A stretch of 64,000 nt of DNA from Mesodorylaimus sp. YZB2_4 (taxonomy: Eukaryota > Nematoda > Enoplea > Dorylaimida > Dorylaimidae), in NCBI GenBank assembly GCA_030248295.1, contig JASANH010001721.1:1-64000 (forward strand), in the 5' to 3' direction. Below are positions 22,661 to 35,689 of this stretch, in pieces. The notes beneath the pieces are model-generated. The model saw only the letters and a program-made list of their open reading frames with translations, was not told where the DNA came from and did no database searches. The number at the start of each line of letters is the position of its first letter. Positions within the stretch are counted from its first letter, which is position 1. The position numbers and the translations under genes were made by a program.

Positions 22661-22694
22661 GGCGATCGTAACCACGTCCAAATAGACACGCACC

Positions 22695-23075
22695 TTAATC
22701 CCCCCACGAACACACGATCGATGTCTTGTTGATGTCAAGGAGAGTGGACAAGTGCGCGACGGCTTGTTGAATAGTTGTACATTGGCGAGAGCGGGCGAAA
22801 TCCTTGCTGATGAATAAAAAATCCACACCAGATGTGATCAGGCACTCACTACACACCTGGTTCTTCTCCACTTCCACTGACACAATTCGCCTTATCGTTA
22901 GTCCATTTCTTCTCGATAGAACATACTCGATCATTTGCTTGGTCTCTTCGCTTTTCCGATGATCAAAATTAATCCAGTCGTATTGATCGAAATTGAAATT
23001 AGCATGGCGGAAATCTTTGAAATCGACTTCGCTGACGTCATTCTTGGCGTGGACAATTGTTCGAGAACCAGTCAA
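22695..23075 (-). pseudogene. Ketohexokinase fragment (main copy)
   Basis: Ketohexokinase phosphorylates fructose at C1. A 126-codon frame contains GSRTIVHAKNDVSEVDF, FDQYDWINFDHRKSEETKQ, RIVSVEVEKNQ, VDFLFISKDFA and LDINKTSIVCSWGD, all lining up with the middle of animal ketohexokinase (compare SVEVEKPRE and FVSKDVAKH). The N-terminal substrate-binding part and the C-terminal GAGD catalytic motif are absent, and the frame stops right after CSWGD. Immediately downstream on the same strand sits an Argonaute fragment, so the locus is a chimera of pieces. It might be a surviving exon of a wider gene, but nothing in the flanks supports that. Confidence 0.75.
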
Positions 23076-23189
23076 TCGATTGACTACGATGCACGATGTC
23101 GATAATAACCCTCCGCTGTCACATCGATCGTATTGGACATCGCGCCAGGTTTTTCTTGATGCTCAGTTTTATCTCGATGCGCAGGTTTT

Positions 23190-23265
23190 TCTTGATACTA
23201 GATGACATGCAAATGCTGTAGGCCAGTATAAGGATTATTATAAAAGGACCGTGTTTTGGCCATGT
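23190..23265. repeat. Second copy of the 21440-21515 repeat
   Basis: Preceded by a small internal repeat (GTTTTTCTTGAT and GTTTTATCTCGAT, about 23148-23195). Confidence 0.65.
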
Positions 23266-23269
23266 AAGC

Positions 23270-23964
23270 CAGAGTTGGTTTCTCAAGCGGCCAGTAAAAG
23301 ATCTCCTCTTTCGTTCGCGATGGCTCACCATTATGTTAGACTAAGTCGTCGTGGTATGCCGCATCAGCGTACCATCGGTAAGCACTAATTCGTATGTGGT
23401 GAAATTAGTTTCTGGGTGTCATCGAACATTCCCTAGACAAATTTCACTTGCTTCCAAATAACATCATCGCAGTATTCCTAAAATGTCTTTCTGGGCTTGT
23501 GAAGGTACTGCAATTTTGCTTGCTATTTTGTTCGAATCTGTGCCCGCGCACCCAGGCGAAGGGGGGATGAGATATCTAAGTCTCTTGGACAAAAAATTCC
23601 GACTGCAGGAAGGCAAGTCTCGCGACTATACCTGCTCTAAAAACATCAACCGAAGAGGTTGACGTCTCCCGGCCAGGGGAGGTATCGATCTCCCAACCGC
23701 CCACAATGCTGTTTACAAATCCTTTCATGTATTGCGGGGCTTCCATCATTTACTGTGTGTAATGTACCCTCATTACTTGCGGGTTCTAACTCCCAACTCT
23801 CTTATTTTTTCCTTTGGGATATTCGGTACATGAGCACATACTGTCTGTTATCCGCAGCCATCGATCAGACGGGATCAACATGAGGAACTAGACACGTCAC
23901 AAGATCACACTGGCATCGAGCATCATCACGAAATCAAATCGCACATCATGAATCACAGACAGGA
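23270..23964. other. No gene recognised
   Basis: Intergenic; no open frame or repeat worth naming. Confidence 0.5.
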
Positions 23965-25329
<1,365 letters not shown>

Positions 25330-26218
25330 CCTTCGAACGGTGATTGCAACCGCACACAAGACCCACTGCTCCACGATTGATAAGCAATGGCTGCGAGCAT
25401 GCCAGAGAGAAAAAGGCGTACTTTACACTGCTTAGATTTGGATGTTGCAACTACACGCAAATCGCTGTGACCCAAATGTGTGTGCGTTGAGAAGAAAACT
25501 TCCAAATGCAAGGTTTCGCCGGAAAGAAAACACATGCAGGGGACACCACACACCCGCAAAAACAACCCCTCTCTCACCTCCGCAAAATCCCCCCCCCCCC
25601 CCACTGCCTCACATTGCAGAAATGGTTGAAGGCCCTTTTCCGACCAAATATTTTTTTTTTCTTTTTCTCGTCCGCCACCCCCCCCCCCCTGCGACAGATA
25701 GCGCCTTACAGTATAATACGTAATGTAATATCGTCTAGTCGTAAGTTTATATCTTCTTCTTTTTGTTTATGCTTACAGAGAAACCTATGGCTCAAGTGAC
25801 GCAAAAAAGCGTAGACAAAATCGGTCAAATTATCATCCAAGAAAATCTAAGAAAATTCGAAGTTTCCCAGACCTCAATAAAATCGAAAGCCTGCAATGTA
25901 ATTTCGATGGACCTTTGCCATTCGGAGCTTTCGAACCATTCCCAAAACCAAGGGCAGCCAGTCAAGTCTTGTGATCCGTGACTGAAACATCCCCCTGACG
26001 GGTCGGGCAGTGCTCCCAGCTGCCTCGATTGCCAGACGACCTGTTGCATTGTTGGAGAGCACTTCATTGGTTGAGCACTCTAATCGTCATTAAACGACTC
26101 CTGCTGGCTTGGGCTGGCACACTCTTACGATTAGTGCACACTGGCGAGTGGTCGACTATCATTTCAAATTTCATTGTCATGTGTCATCCCCTCCCGTAAC
26201 AATTGTTCATTCCCAGCT
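25330..26218. other. No gene recognised; C homopolymers
   Basis: Poly-C runs near 25588 and 25680 give proline-rich false frames. A 72-80 codon overlap near 25825-26067 has no known relatives that I can see. Confidence 0.5.
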
Positions 26219-26395
26219 AGCGGGGTCGTGGCCTAGCGGGTAAAGGCGTCTGCCTCTCACGCTGGATGCTCACTCACAGGGGAGGGTTCGACTCCCGCCT
26301 CGGTGAAAAACGATTGTCAAATATGTGTTCCTTACCCCTCGAGTGCGTCTTATGGCGCTTGGCTATGGCTAAAGCATGGCATGACATGACATGAG
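26219..26395 (+). mobile_element. tRNA-derived SINE, copy C
   Basis: Best-preserved copy: A box TGGCCTAGCGGGTAAAGGCG, B box GGGTTCGACTCCC (a perfect match to the Pol III B-box consensus), body GTGTTCCTTACCCCTCGAGTG, tail CATGACATGACATGAG. The Pol III boxes look intact. Confidence 0.85.
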
Positions 26396-26428
26396 TTGGC
26401 CGTGGCTTACACAGTCAGATGACACCTA

Positions 26429-26677
26429 CTAGTGCTCCCCCCGAAAATCCTTAAAGCCTCCGGATACGCGCGCTTTAATGCGAAAAGGTATATCATGCTG
26501 GTGTTTTATGTGTGGCTGGCACTGATCCAATCCTTCTCTTCTCTTGTTTTCCACATATTCCGGCAGCTGAACGTCAGCAGCACACAACATGTTATTACTG
26601 GCTGTTGATCGGTAATGTTTGTAACCCCTGGTCCTTGAATAATCTTCTGGTGACAGATCAAGCAGTCTCCTTCTCAT
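26429..26677 (-). CDS. Unrecognised 82-residue open frame
   Basis: ATG at 26677 to a stop at 26429. The product is basic and polar (MRRRLLDLSPEDYSRTRGYK) with two cysteines and no signal peptide. It sits just downstream of the peptide-precursor gene on the same strand. Composition is plausible for a real protein, but nothing else supports it. Confidence 0.25.
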   Translation of the reverse strand: MRRRLLDLSPEDYSRTRGYKHYRSTASNNMLCAADVQLPEYVENKRREGLDQCQPHIKHQHDIPFRIKARVSGGFKDFRGEH

Positions 26678-26827
26678 ATACCCCGGTTCCCGTTGCGGCT
26701 TTTTAAGTTATCAGAACTATTATACCCGAGTACATGAAATCCCTAGCTAATTACAAAACGGTCATTGAACACTTGTTCTTATGATCATCAGTAGAACAAG
26801 GACACTTGACATTTCAGTCACACCCAT

Positions 26828-27414
26828 TTATGGACCACCACGCGTTAGCTTGGCTTGGTGTTGTTTTTCCAAGAACTCATAGAATGGACAAGCCAGATTC
26901 AAATCGACTTCTTGTTCATCCGCTTCAGCCGATTCCCGATTCACGCTGTTGGTCATCATGGGCAGGTCGCGTTGATTTCGCTGTCTTGGACGAACCGAGT
27001 CCAACGAGCGATACACAATCTGATAACGATCCAAATTGCGATTCTTGCACTTTTCGCGCAGTCCGGGTGGCCAAAAATCAGGTTTTCCTCCAGTCTCTGT
27101 TTCTTCATCTTCGCATTCCTCGTCATCAACTTCATGCGCTGGTCTCATCATAGGCAGGTCCCTGGCCTTTCTCGCCCCTCCGCGCGGAATGCATGGTCTC
27201 TCATCCCTGTCCACACCGGCTGTCATCATGGGAAGGTCACGCTTACCTCTCTCCCCATTGTTTCTCTGAAAACCACTGTACGTGAGTGGGTCTGCTGATC
27301 AGACCGGTAGCAAGATGCTAGGCAGATCAGGTCGTATGCACCTACCTCAATAGGATTTGAGAACACTCCCAATACGGCCAACAGGAAGACAAGCGGGTAT
27401 ATTATGTGTCGCAT
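26828..27414 (-). CDS. Secreted, neuropeptide-like precursor with three DLPMM repeats
   Basis: Two exons (27414-27346 and 27265-26828) join in frame to 169 codons. The N-terminus MRHIIYPLVFLLAVLGVFSN is a clear signal peptide. The mature part repeats RDLPMM three times, each preceded by basic residues (GKRDLPMMTAG, KARDLPMMRPA, NQRDLPMMTN), with acidic spacers between them, as in peptide hormone precursors processed at basic sites. A middle segment (GKPDFWPPGLREKCKNRN) and four cysteines are also present; the protein ends LTRGGP. The intron is 80 bases. The repeats sit inside near-identical DNA (CGTGACCTTCCCATGATGAC type). I know no family with this motif. A secreted extracellular or venom-like protein is possible, but processing sites and repetition favour a regulatory peptide. 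Confidence 0.7.
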
Positions 27415-28984
27415 ATTCGAACAGTCAACGGGTGAATGCCTCGCCGAAGCAAAAGTAAAATCGGCAAATGAAGCTCAAACGCCTACACTCTAATACACTG
27501 TCTGTATATATATCTTGCCGCAATGTGCTTGACAAAGTGAGGCGTCAGTTTAGACTTGTGCTTTTATTACGTGCTTCGTTCCTATACGAATATCAGCCAT
27601 TTGCGTCGGTGACTACCTACACATACATATGCAATTGGATTCATCGAACAGGCTGCAGTTTGATTTCCGACAGGTGTATTTGATGACCGCGACAGCGCGT
27701 CATATTCTTAAAGGCTATCCTTCCAGGCCCCTTGTCGTCACTGCCCAGTAATTTTTCTGTATTTCCAAAGTACGTTATGTTCATTTATGAGAGTACGATG
27801 AAAAAGCGGGATGTGCTCGAAAAAACTTCAAAAAAATTATGACGTAGGAAAGACTGACAATGTTTTTGGAAATGAGTTAGCCTAAGCTAACAAAAGGATC
27901 TCCAATTGTTATTTGATCAGACGGGCACGAAGAGGACATCAAAAATTTAAAGTTGCGAATTAAACCGTGCTGCTTTGATTGTGAGAGCACATTGCGTCTT
28001 GGGCTTGGTTTGACGACTTCTGCATCACAGAACGGAACATGGGCTTGCCAAAACTGAGTTTTCACGGGGCATAGCTCTGAAGCCCTCTTGGCAAATAGCT
28101 GGATCTGCCTAGGTTAGCACATGGCGGTGTCCTTCGACACCCTCTTCAAGGGTAGAAGCCGTTCTCTAAAACGCAAGACTCTCTGTTTTAACGCCAAAGA
28201 AATCGAAATAAATCAGTCGTGTAATCTCTGCATGTATTGACTGTGAGTTCCGACATATAGAGACTTAACTGGCAATAGATCCCCTGCACGAAGGAGCAGC
28301 TGAGAGCACCCGTCATGGTGATGTTTCAGCCATGGACTAGGTCGAAAGACTTGTTTGGCTGCCCTGGGTTTTTGGCTCGGTGCAAAACCTCCTCTGGTCC
28401 CTCCCTCCCTCCACTAATACGGACCCAGCCGTATTACAGACCCAGAAAACTTTGCTTGTCAATACAGACTGGTGAAGCAAATTCAGTAGCGATTTTGGGT
28501 CAGTCAGGGCTGCCCAATGTAGTCAATGTGATACAGGTATTTTGTCGAAGTGTTGTCAGCACTGACTAGCACGGTCGAGGTTTTCGAATTGAAGAATGAA
28601 TGCTGTAGCCAGTATTGTACTTATTGACCTAAATTTCAAACCCAGTACTGAAGGCATCCCTGCTTTTTGGCACTACGGCATTTACGCATAAAATGCGTAC
28701 TACCTACTGCACCAGAGCCTTAGAACTCGGACATATATGTACACGTTCACGCTAACACCTATGTAAGTCATGACGAGCTGTAAACAAGCTTCCTTGCTCG
28801 TAAGTTCCTGTAGTACCAGAGTATTGCTCTGCAGCTGTTTGGTAAAGCCAGACCTGCCAGCTGGTTGCGAGCCATATGTCCGAGCGTTATCGAGGAATCT
28901 GCCCAACCAGTTGGTGTGACCTGCTCATTGTACAGTATGAGTCGGACCACGTCGTCACTAAGCAATGCACTCATCGTCGATACA
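27415..28984. other. No gene recognised
   Basis: Upstream flank of the peptide precursor plus AT-rich intergenic DNA; open frames are all short and lack family resemblance. Confidence 0.5.
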
Positions 28985-29009
28985 ATTCACTCCCGCAATT
29001 ACCGATACT

Positions 29010-29112
29010 AACCTCGCCATGGGTATCTCCTTTTTAGAGTATCGAAGAAATGGTATCCCTTCGGACAGACCGTTTACAGGATCCCTGCGGAAAGTGGCAA
29101 TTTAGCAAGTTT
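29010..29112 (+). pseudogene. Argonaute exon 7 fragment
   Basis: Contains CTCGCCATGGGTATCTCC (intron 6 end) followed by exon 7 ([19 protein letters not shown]), nearly identical to 32250-32350. A DNA-level copy of about 100 bp, it ends where the BEL/Pao fragment begins. Confidence 0.85.
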
Positions 29113-29125
29113 GGTGGGTGACCAA

Positions 29126-30200
29126 CAGCTTTGCGCGAATTATCCGTCGATCATGGACCAGCAACTGAAGGATGGCGTGATCGAATAGGTGACGGAAGAA
29201 TGCGAGACTGGTCCTATGAAACATTACGTTCCGCATCATCCGGTTATTACGCCCGATAAATTGACTACGAAAAGACGCATATTTTTCGATGCATCAACTA
29301 CTTACCCAGCCCGTGCCCCATGAGGGATTCGATAGCCCCTCGCCCCATAAGACCTCTCCTCGTTCATGGACACCGAATGGATAAAGAGAGAGTCACCCAC
29401 GAACAGGCGTGCAGGCACAGAGAGAACTTGACCAAGTTTTAAGATGGCTAGAGTTGAATCCAGGCTGATGGTCTTCAGCTGTGCCAACCGAACTGTGACG
29501 CACACCTTCACACTTCACCACTCGCTTCGCACACGCATCCAATGGTTGGAGCTCATATGTACGTGTTGGAAAGCAGGTATAACGGAGCTGATTGTGTTTT
29601 TTAAAAAGATCGAACATTCCCACACAGTCTGCAGTATCAGCGGGAGATTCATCATATGCATAACCAGTACTGATGACTGACGGTCAGCCTGAAACCGCGA
29701 AACTTGGGCACCGCGAAATCAAAGTGATTTACAGTAAATCGGAGAAAAATAATCTGATCGTAAGCCTTTACGAGTGTCTTTCGCGCGGGCCCGTAGTTCT
29801 CGATAAATTGCCCAGTCATCGCTTCCGGTTCCGTTTGAAACCTTTTGGCGCGGTGGCAGATATTGAAAAGGCTTTTTTACAGATCGGATTGAAGCTTCGC
29901 GATCGCGATGTCTCGTTTTCTCAGGCTCAAAAATCCAACTTCTGACTACTGAGAATAATTTGGCAATGTTCCGGTTCACCCGCGTGCCCTTTGGATTTGT
30001 GACGAGTCCTTTTTTACTGGCGGGCGCAGTTCAGTATCACCTGGCAAAGACAGGCGGTGATGTGGGCAATAACATTTCAAAAAATTTGGATGCTGATAAC
30101 GTCGTCCTTGCCTGGCCTCCAATCCAAACTGACTAATAGTGTCGTGTCCAAGAAATGAGGCGCTGGAATTTCTATGTGGACTATGTGTTGAGTACCTCCT
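29126..30200 (+). mobile_element. Degenerate BEL/Pao LTR retrotransposon, reverse transcriptase region
   Basis: Pieces typical of BEL/Pao polymerase appear in order: NYPSIMDQQLKDGVIE then HYVPHHPVITP and RIFFDAST (29135-29296); LYECLSRGPVVLDKLPS and FGAVADIEKAFLQIGLK (29770-29900); MFRFTRVPFGFVTSPFLLAG (29965-30025); and NFYVDYVL (30168-30192). Stops, frame changes and a ~460-bp unrelated stretch at 29300-29760 break it, and the YVDD-type box reads YVDY. No LTRs, protease or integrase recognised; a dead remnant. Confidence 0.8.
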
Positions 30201-30751
30201 CAAGGCAACTTTAAATAATAAATTTTTGTGCGTCAAACGAGTCAGGATGCCGCAACTGAATTTGACATTTTGAAAAATATAAAAAGTTAAGACGTTATGG
30301 CAAAATTTCCAAAAATTGTTTTCACTCGCACCCTACAGCCCCGCATATACCTGGGTCCGTTTGCTCCTTTTTTTCTTGCAAAGAGTCCCTGTTCGCCGCA
30401 TGGCCTCTATAAAGTTCTATCGATAAGAAAACTGTATTTCGCAGATTCGAGTTCTGTAGGTGCACATTGCTCAAATCAGCGACAGCGTCGTCCCAAGCGC
30501 AGAGAGACAATCAGGATCCAAGATAAAAAGAGAAACACAATATAAAAAGTAAAATTTAGAATTTGTATTGTTCCCATAGTCAATTTAAGCAAAGGTGCTC
30601 TTTTTTTTGCAAAATCAGGGCTCAAAATTATAAAAAACGAATCATTTTGAAAAATGCCGCTTCACTGCAGACACTTTGATGAGCAGGTACAAATTTAGCG
30701 TCATGAGTCTAACTTGCTTCTGCAGTTTTGTGGGCGGAGCAACGTCGCACC
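30201..30751. other. Upstream region of the Argonaute gene
   Basis: AT-rich, with no gene recognised. Confidence 0.5.
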
Positions 30752-30759
30752 TATAAAAG
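30752..30759 (+). promoter_or_regulatory. TATA box of the Argonaute gene
   Basis: TATAAAAG, followed about 30 bases later by GTCATTG (30781-30787), a plausible initiator, and 136 bases from TATA end to the ATG. Sequence-only inference. Confidence 0.6.
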
Positions 30760-30894
30760 TACGGTAGGGGAGCGCAAATAGTCATTGTCGATTGGGAGTT
30801 TGAGCTGAGAGGTCGCTTCTCGTCTGAGCAGAAACTTTTTTATTTCTTCGTTATTCGAGTTACTATTAATTTTATTCGATCAGATCTCTCCAAA

Positions 30895-33800
30895 ATGAGC
30901 GAACCGAGCGTGGGTGGAGATTCTGGAGGTGGAAAAGGTAAGACTGTGAAGCCTTTTTGACTGCGCATATAGCTTCCTGTGCAGTGCTAGCTCTTGATAG
31001 TGTAAGGTGTATCGAGTGCTGCCTATATTACTGCGATGAACATTTCCCAGGCAAAACTCGGATCATGAATGCTGGAGTTCTTTTATCCTTCAGGTCGTCG
31101 AGGAACTGGTCGTAGTCGCGGAAAGGACGAATCAAAGGGCCAACCTGGACGTCAGGCGCCAATAGCCACCGCTGAAGCCAGCGAGACTGAAGGCAAGTAG
31201 TTTCCCGAATTTAGACGTTTTTATTGTTTCTATTCCTTTTTGTTTTCGACCATCTGGCTATCCTTCGGTCATAATTTTTAGGTCGCGGCCGACAACGTGG
31301 AGGTGGCGACACAAGAGCCGGCTCTGGTGGCACCAGTCCCAGCCGAGGCTCGCCTTCGTCTTCGAGTCCTGAGCGGGGAATGGGTGATTTGGAAGGAAGA
31401 ATCAAGCGAATGGCTTTGGTAAGATCAGTAGTTTCGCGGTGTTGGGCTCCTTTAATAGGTAACGTCAACTTTTCCAGATTGAATTGGCTCCGCGTCCAGG
31501 ATATGGAGTCGAAGGCAGAAAAATCGCGCTGCTGGTCAATCATTTTCAAATCAAATTGGCGGAGGAATTATCTTTGATGCAATATCACGTCGAGATCACG
31601 CACGAGCGCATCAAACTTAATCGGTAAGTCATGAGCAGTTTATTTTTCATGAATATAGTAGGGCTGTTAATTTAAGCAGGCGCTGTCGCATCACATCCTT
31701 TACGTTGAATATCCTTTGTGTTACTGGTCGAGAAGAGACTCCTGCCATTCCTGTGTCGGTTTGATTCATGAATTTTTCAGGGACGATAAACGAACAGTCT
31801 TCTGGCAGTGCGTTCGTCAGCACGTGGACGTGTTTGAAAATCCGTATGCTATTTTGTTCGATGGTGATCATATTTGCATCGCTCAACAAAAGTTAAAGTT
31901 TCCGACAAACAGCTCGGATCCCGGAGTAAGTACATCCGGTGTATTTCTTGTCTTTCGCGTCCGGTTTTTCTTCAATTGCAGCAGAGTACTTTTGTTCACT
32001 TATCTGTCTTTTTCAGGTTTTTCAGTATCAACTTGCTATTCGTTTGTCTCGAATGGGCGAGAAGCCAGAGTCGATCACTGTTCGATTCCAGCTGGTCGGC
32101 GCTGTGAGCTTGAATATTCGCGAAGTGCGTACTTCGGATACGAGCGACCGTTTCACGATGCCGTTGACCATTTTGGACATGCTGTTTCGCCAAAATCGAG
32201 CCTGCCCGGAAATGGCGTAAGTAATATTGGTTATGATAATAGTCTTTCTCGCCATGGGTAGCTCTCTTTTCAGAGTATCGAAGAAATGGTATCCCTTTGG
32301 ACAGACCGTTTACAGGATCCCTGTGGAAAGTGGCAATTTAGCAAGCTTGGGATTTGGACAAGTCATCTGGCAAGGTCTGTTCAGTGGTGCTCGCGTCGGC
32401 GAAAACTTCACTCCGTTTATAAATTTCGACGGTAAGAGCCGTGAATTTTCTGTCCTGCATCTGTCTGTCTGTTTACTCGGTAGCCATCCTCTAATTATGC
32501 ATCTTTCACCGATTTCAGTGGCTCACTCCAGCTTTTATCGCCATCAAAGCGTGATCGAATTCATGATCGAGATCCTGAACAACAGTTTTCAGTTGGACCT
32601 TCGTGCCACTTCGATGAAGTCGGATGCAGTGTTGAATCCAACCTGGCACAGGCGCGTCGACCAAGCTTTGCGAGGTGAGTCTGGTGATCAACGCAGGCTG
32701 TCTGCCAGATGCATATTCAACTTTGACGAATTGTAGGCATGACGATTGTGGCGACGGTGAAGCCCTCGAACGGTGGGGCAGCCTTTGATCGAGAATATCG
32801 CGTCAACTGCTTAATGACGACGAATGCGACTACCGAAAAATTTTCCATGACCAAGGACGGAGTGACCCGAGAATTGACGATTGCCGAATATTTCAGAGAA
32901 CGTTACGGCGACCTAAAGTTTCCGAAATTGCAACTGTTGTCGGTCGGAAGTCGCAAGCGTAGTGTGTGCTTGCCGATGGAGGTAAAAAAGGGTACTTTTG
33001 CCTACGTCAAATTTTGGTTTCAAGTTTCCTGTGTTTCAGCATTGCCGAGTGAAGAATTGTCAGCGCGTGCCGAAAAAGCTTACTCCGGATCAGACCAGTC
33101 TAATGATCAAGGTGACGTTTTCCGGCTTTCGGCTGCTATTATCTTAACTGGCTGCTAGTTTTGTTTTTAGGCCGCTGCGATTGATGCACCGTCGCGAGCG
33201 ATGAAGATCAATCAGTTGGCTCAAGAGTGCGGTTTTGGCCAAGATCCCTGGCTGAAGGCTTTCCGCGTTCAGGTCGATACGAACATGCAGAAAGTACCTG
33301 CCCGAATTATACCCTCGCCTAAGATTGAATACGGTGGTGGCACTGCTGGGCCGTCGGTGAGACTTCATTTTTTGCATATGAAGGTGTGTTCTTATATGAG
33401 ATTTTTTAGAGATTCGTTGCTGTTGCGCTGGATAAGGGCGGCTGGGATCAACGAAGCCAAAAATTTCACATTCCCGCCTCTGCTAGCCGAATCGGTGCAG
33501 TGGTAATCGATGATGTCAGGGACATGCAGTTAATTACGTAAGCCATTAGAATTTGAGGAGCGAAGTATTAACCTAGCGGACTGTTTTTTAAGGAACTTCT
33601 TCATGTTTCAATTGCGCACTTGCTCCGAGTTCGGTATGAAGGTCCCAGCGTCGATTGACTCGTCGAACATCATCAAGCTCTCGCCATCCGACGCAATGGG
33701 CAAAATCGAAGAGAGCTTGCAGCTATTCAAGAACCGAAGGGCTGAACTAGTTTTGGTTGTGCTTCCGCAGAAAAATTCTCCGTTTTACAGTAAGTTTTTA

Positions 33801-35261
33801 AGGTATGTAAGGTGCTCTCCGTTTCATCATTTCTTCGCAGATGAGACGAAACGGGCGGCTGAAATTGTGTGCGGATTGATGACTCAGTGCGTGACCAAAC
33901 AAACGGTCAAGAAGGCGATGGATAAGCAGGACAGAATGACGACTGGCAATATCGCCTTGAAGATAAACGCCAAGTTGGGCGGGATCAACTGGAGGCCCCA
34001 AGCGGACGAACAGTAAGACTCAGTTTGTTAACATTTGCTGGATTTTCTTCGGTATTGAAAGTTTTAGGGCTAAGAAAGTATTATTGGAATTGCCGACTAT
34101 GGCGCTGGGAATAGACGTCACTCATCCGGGGCCGACAGAACAGAAGGCGCCTTCGATCGCTACGGTAGGCATTCTTCTGCCTCCTTGGCTTTGGCGTTAT
34201 GAATAGATGACACCTCTTTTCAGATTGTTGGAAATTTGGACAGCTCGTTCATGCGATACGCCGCCTCAGTCCGCGTTCAGAAGCATCGGCGCGAATCTTT
34301 GGTTTATTTACTGGTAGGTACTTGAGGAGGTAGGAATGTAAGAAGAGTGCTGCATTATTTCGGTTTGCAGGATCCGTTGCGTGAACGCATGTTCGAGTAC
34401 TTCAAGTACGGCGAGCAGGAAAACAAAAGGCGCCAAGAGGCTAATCAGCAGCCTTTACCGCATGGAAAACCGCAACGCATTATTATCTATCGGGACGGCG
34501 TGGCTGAAGGCCAGTTCCAGGAGGTAAGTTGGAATGGTTTACTTCTGAGCCTGGTCTTTCGTGACTGCATTTATTGCTATTTCAGGTGTTGAAGAACGAA
34601 TTGACCAGTGTCCGCGATGCGTGCGATGCGTTGGGCGCTGATTACAAACCGTCGATTACGTTCATTGTGGCTCAAAAGCGCCATCATACTCGGTTCATCC
34701 CCATGAAGGGCGAAGGAGTGGGACGGAGTCAAAACGTTTCGATGGGCACGGTAGTGGATCGAGTGATAGCCCATCCGAAGGAATTCGAATTTTATTTGTG
34801 CAGTCATTTCGGAATACAAGTAAGTGTTATTTCGTTGATTGCGCAACGTTTTGCCAACACATGTCTTCCTATAGGGAACCAGTCGCCCGATTCGATATCA
34901 CGTCTTGACCAACGATAGCAGCTTTTCGGCCGACCAGTTGCAGGCGGTCACGTTTTATCTGACGCACTGCTTTTCGCGCTGCACTCGTCCAGTCAGTTTG
35001 CCGGCTCCGTTGTATTTTGCCGATCTGGCTTGCCGTCGAGCTCGAGCTCATTTGCACGAAAAGATGTGAGTGTCAGGTTTCTTCTCTATTCTATTTTTTT
35101 TTAAATTGGTGCATTTCAGTTCGGATTTTTCGAGCGATACCATATCACAGACTGGAGCGAGCGGGAGCGGAGAGGGTGCGAAAACGACCTTGAGCGAGGG
35201 CGAGTTGAGGGCTATGACGGCGGTGACGGATGACTTGAAAATGACCATGTATTTTACTTGA
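30895..35261 (+). CDS. Argonaute (AGO subfamily)
   Basis: Argonautes load small RNAs and silence matching transcripts. Twenty exons, the first 30895-30937 and the last 35120-35261, join in frame to exactly 997 codons. The N-terminal ~90 residues are Gly/Arg-rich (RGRGR and RGG patches). Then come the N and linker domains, and a PAZ domain ending [19 protein letters not shown]. The MID domain follows, and PIWI runs from LGIDVTHPG through [13 protein letters not shown] and QKRHHTRF to [15 protein letters not shown], ending MTMYFT. Catalytic positions read D (GIDV), E (PLRERM), D (YRDG) and D where animal slicers have H (YFADL for YYAHL): a DEDD tetrad. Introns are 40-70 bases, except the first at 156 bases; the second, in the RGG region, begins with GC (31193). 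Fragments of exons 7-8 are scattered at 22.2-22.7 and 29.0 kb. Confidence 0.97.
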
Positions 35262-35679
35262 ACGATGGGAATGGAACGAGACGAGACCGCGGTGGGAGAG
35301 AATTTGCTTTTTAATAGATTAAGGAGAGGGTTTTTATTTTTTGATTATGCAAGCCAGACCCTTTTCAGGTTTTCATAGCGTTTAACCGCATGTATTTTTT
35401 GAGCGTTTGTGTTGGAGCCCATTATGGCTGAATTTTGGTGGGGATGGATGTGGTTCTGTTTTCGTGGAGTTTTGGGTTCCCCCATATTTTTCTGCGTTTT
35501 TGCAGCCCGTCATGGCATATCTTTTGTTTCTCATGTACTTTTTTTGCCGTTATGGGGATTATTAGATGGGGAGTATACTTTTACTCCATTAAGTCCTTTT
35601 GATTGCTGGGGCAGCGTTTTGTTTAGAGCGCTGAATGGTTTTGAAGCTAAGGCGGTTTCGTTTCTTGGAAATTTGGGGT

Positions 35680-35685
35680 AATAAA
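35680..35685 (+). terminator. Polyadenylation signal of the Argonaute gene
   Basis: AATAAA about 420 bases after the stop codon; the first canonical hexamer on the + strand downstream. Confidence 0.5.
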
Positions 35686-35689
35686 TGTT

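Noticed and set aside
26219-26395. True tRNA gene
   Set aside because: The A and B boxes are good but the cloverleaf does not close (no matching acceptor stem) and the body and repeat tail mark it as a SINE.
29302-29680. Coding segment within the BEL/Pao remnant
   Set aside because: Both strands have short frames here but neither matches retrotransposon proteins; left as unrelated or badly decayed sequence.
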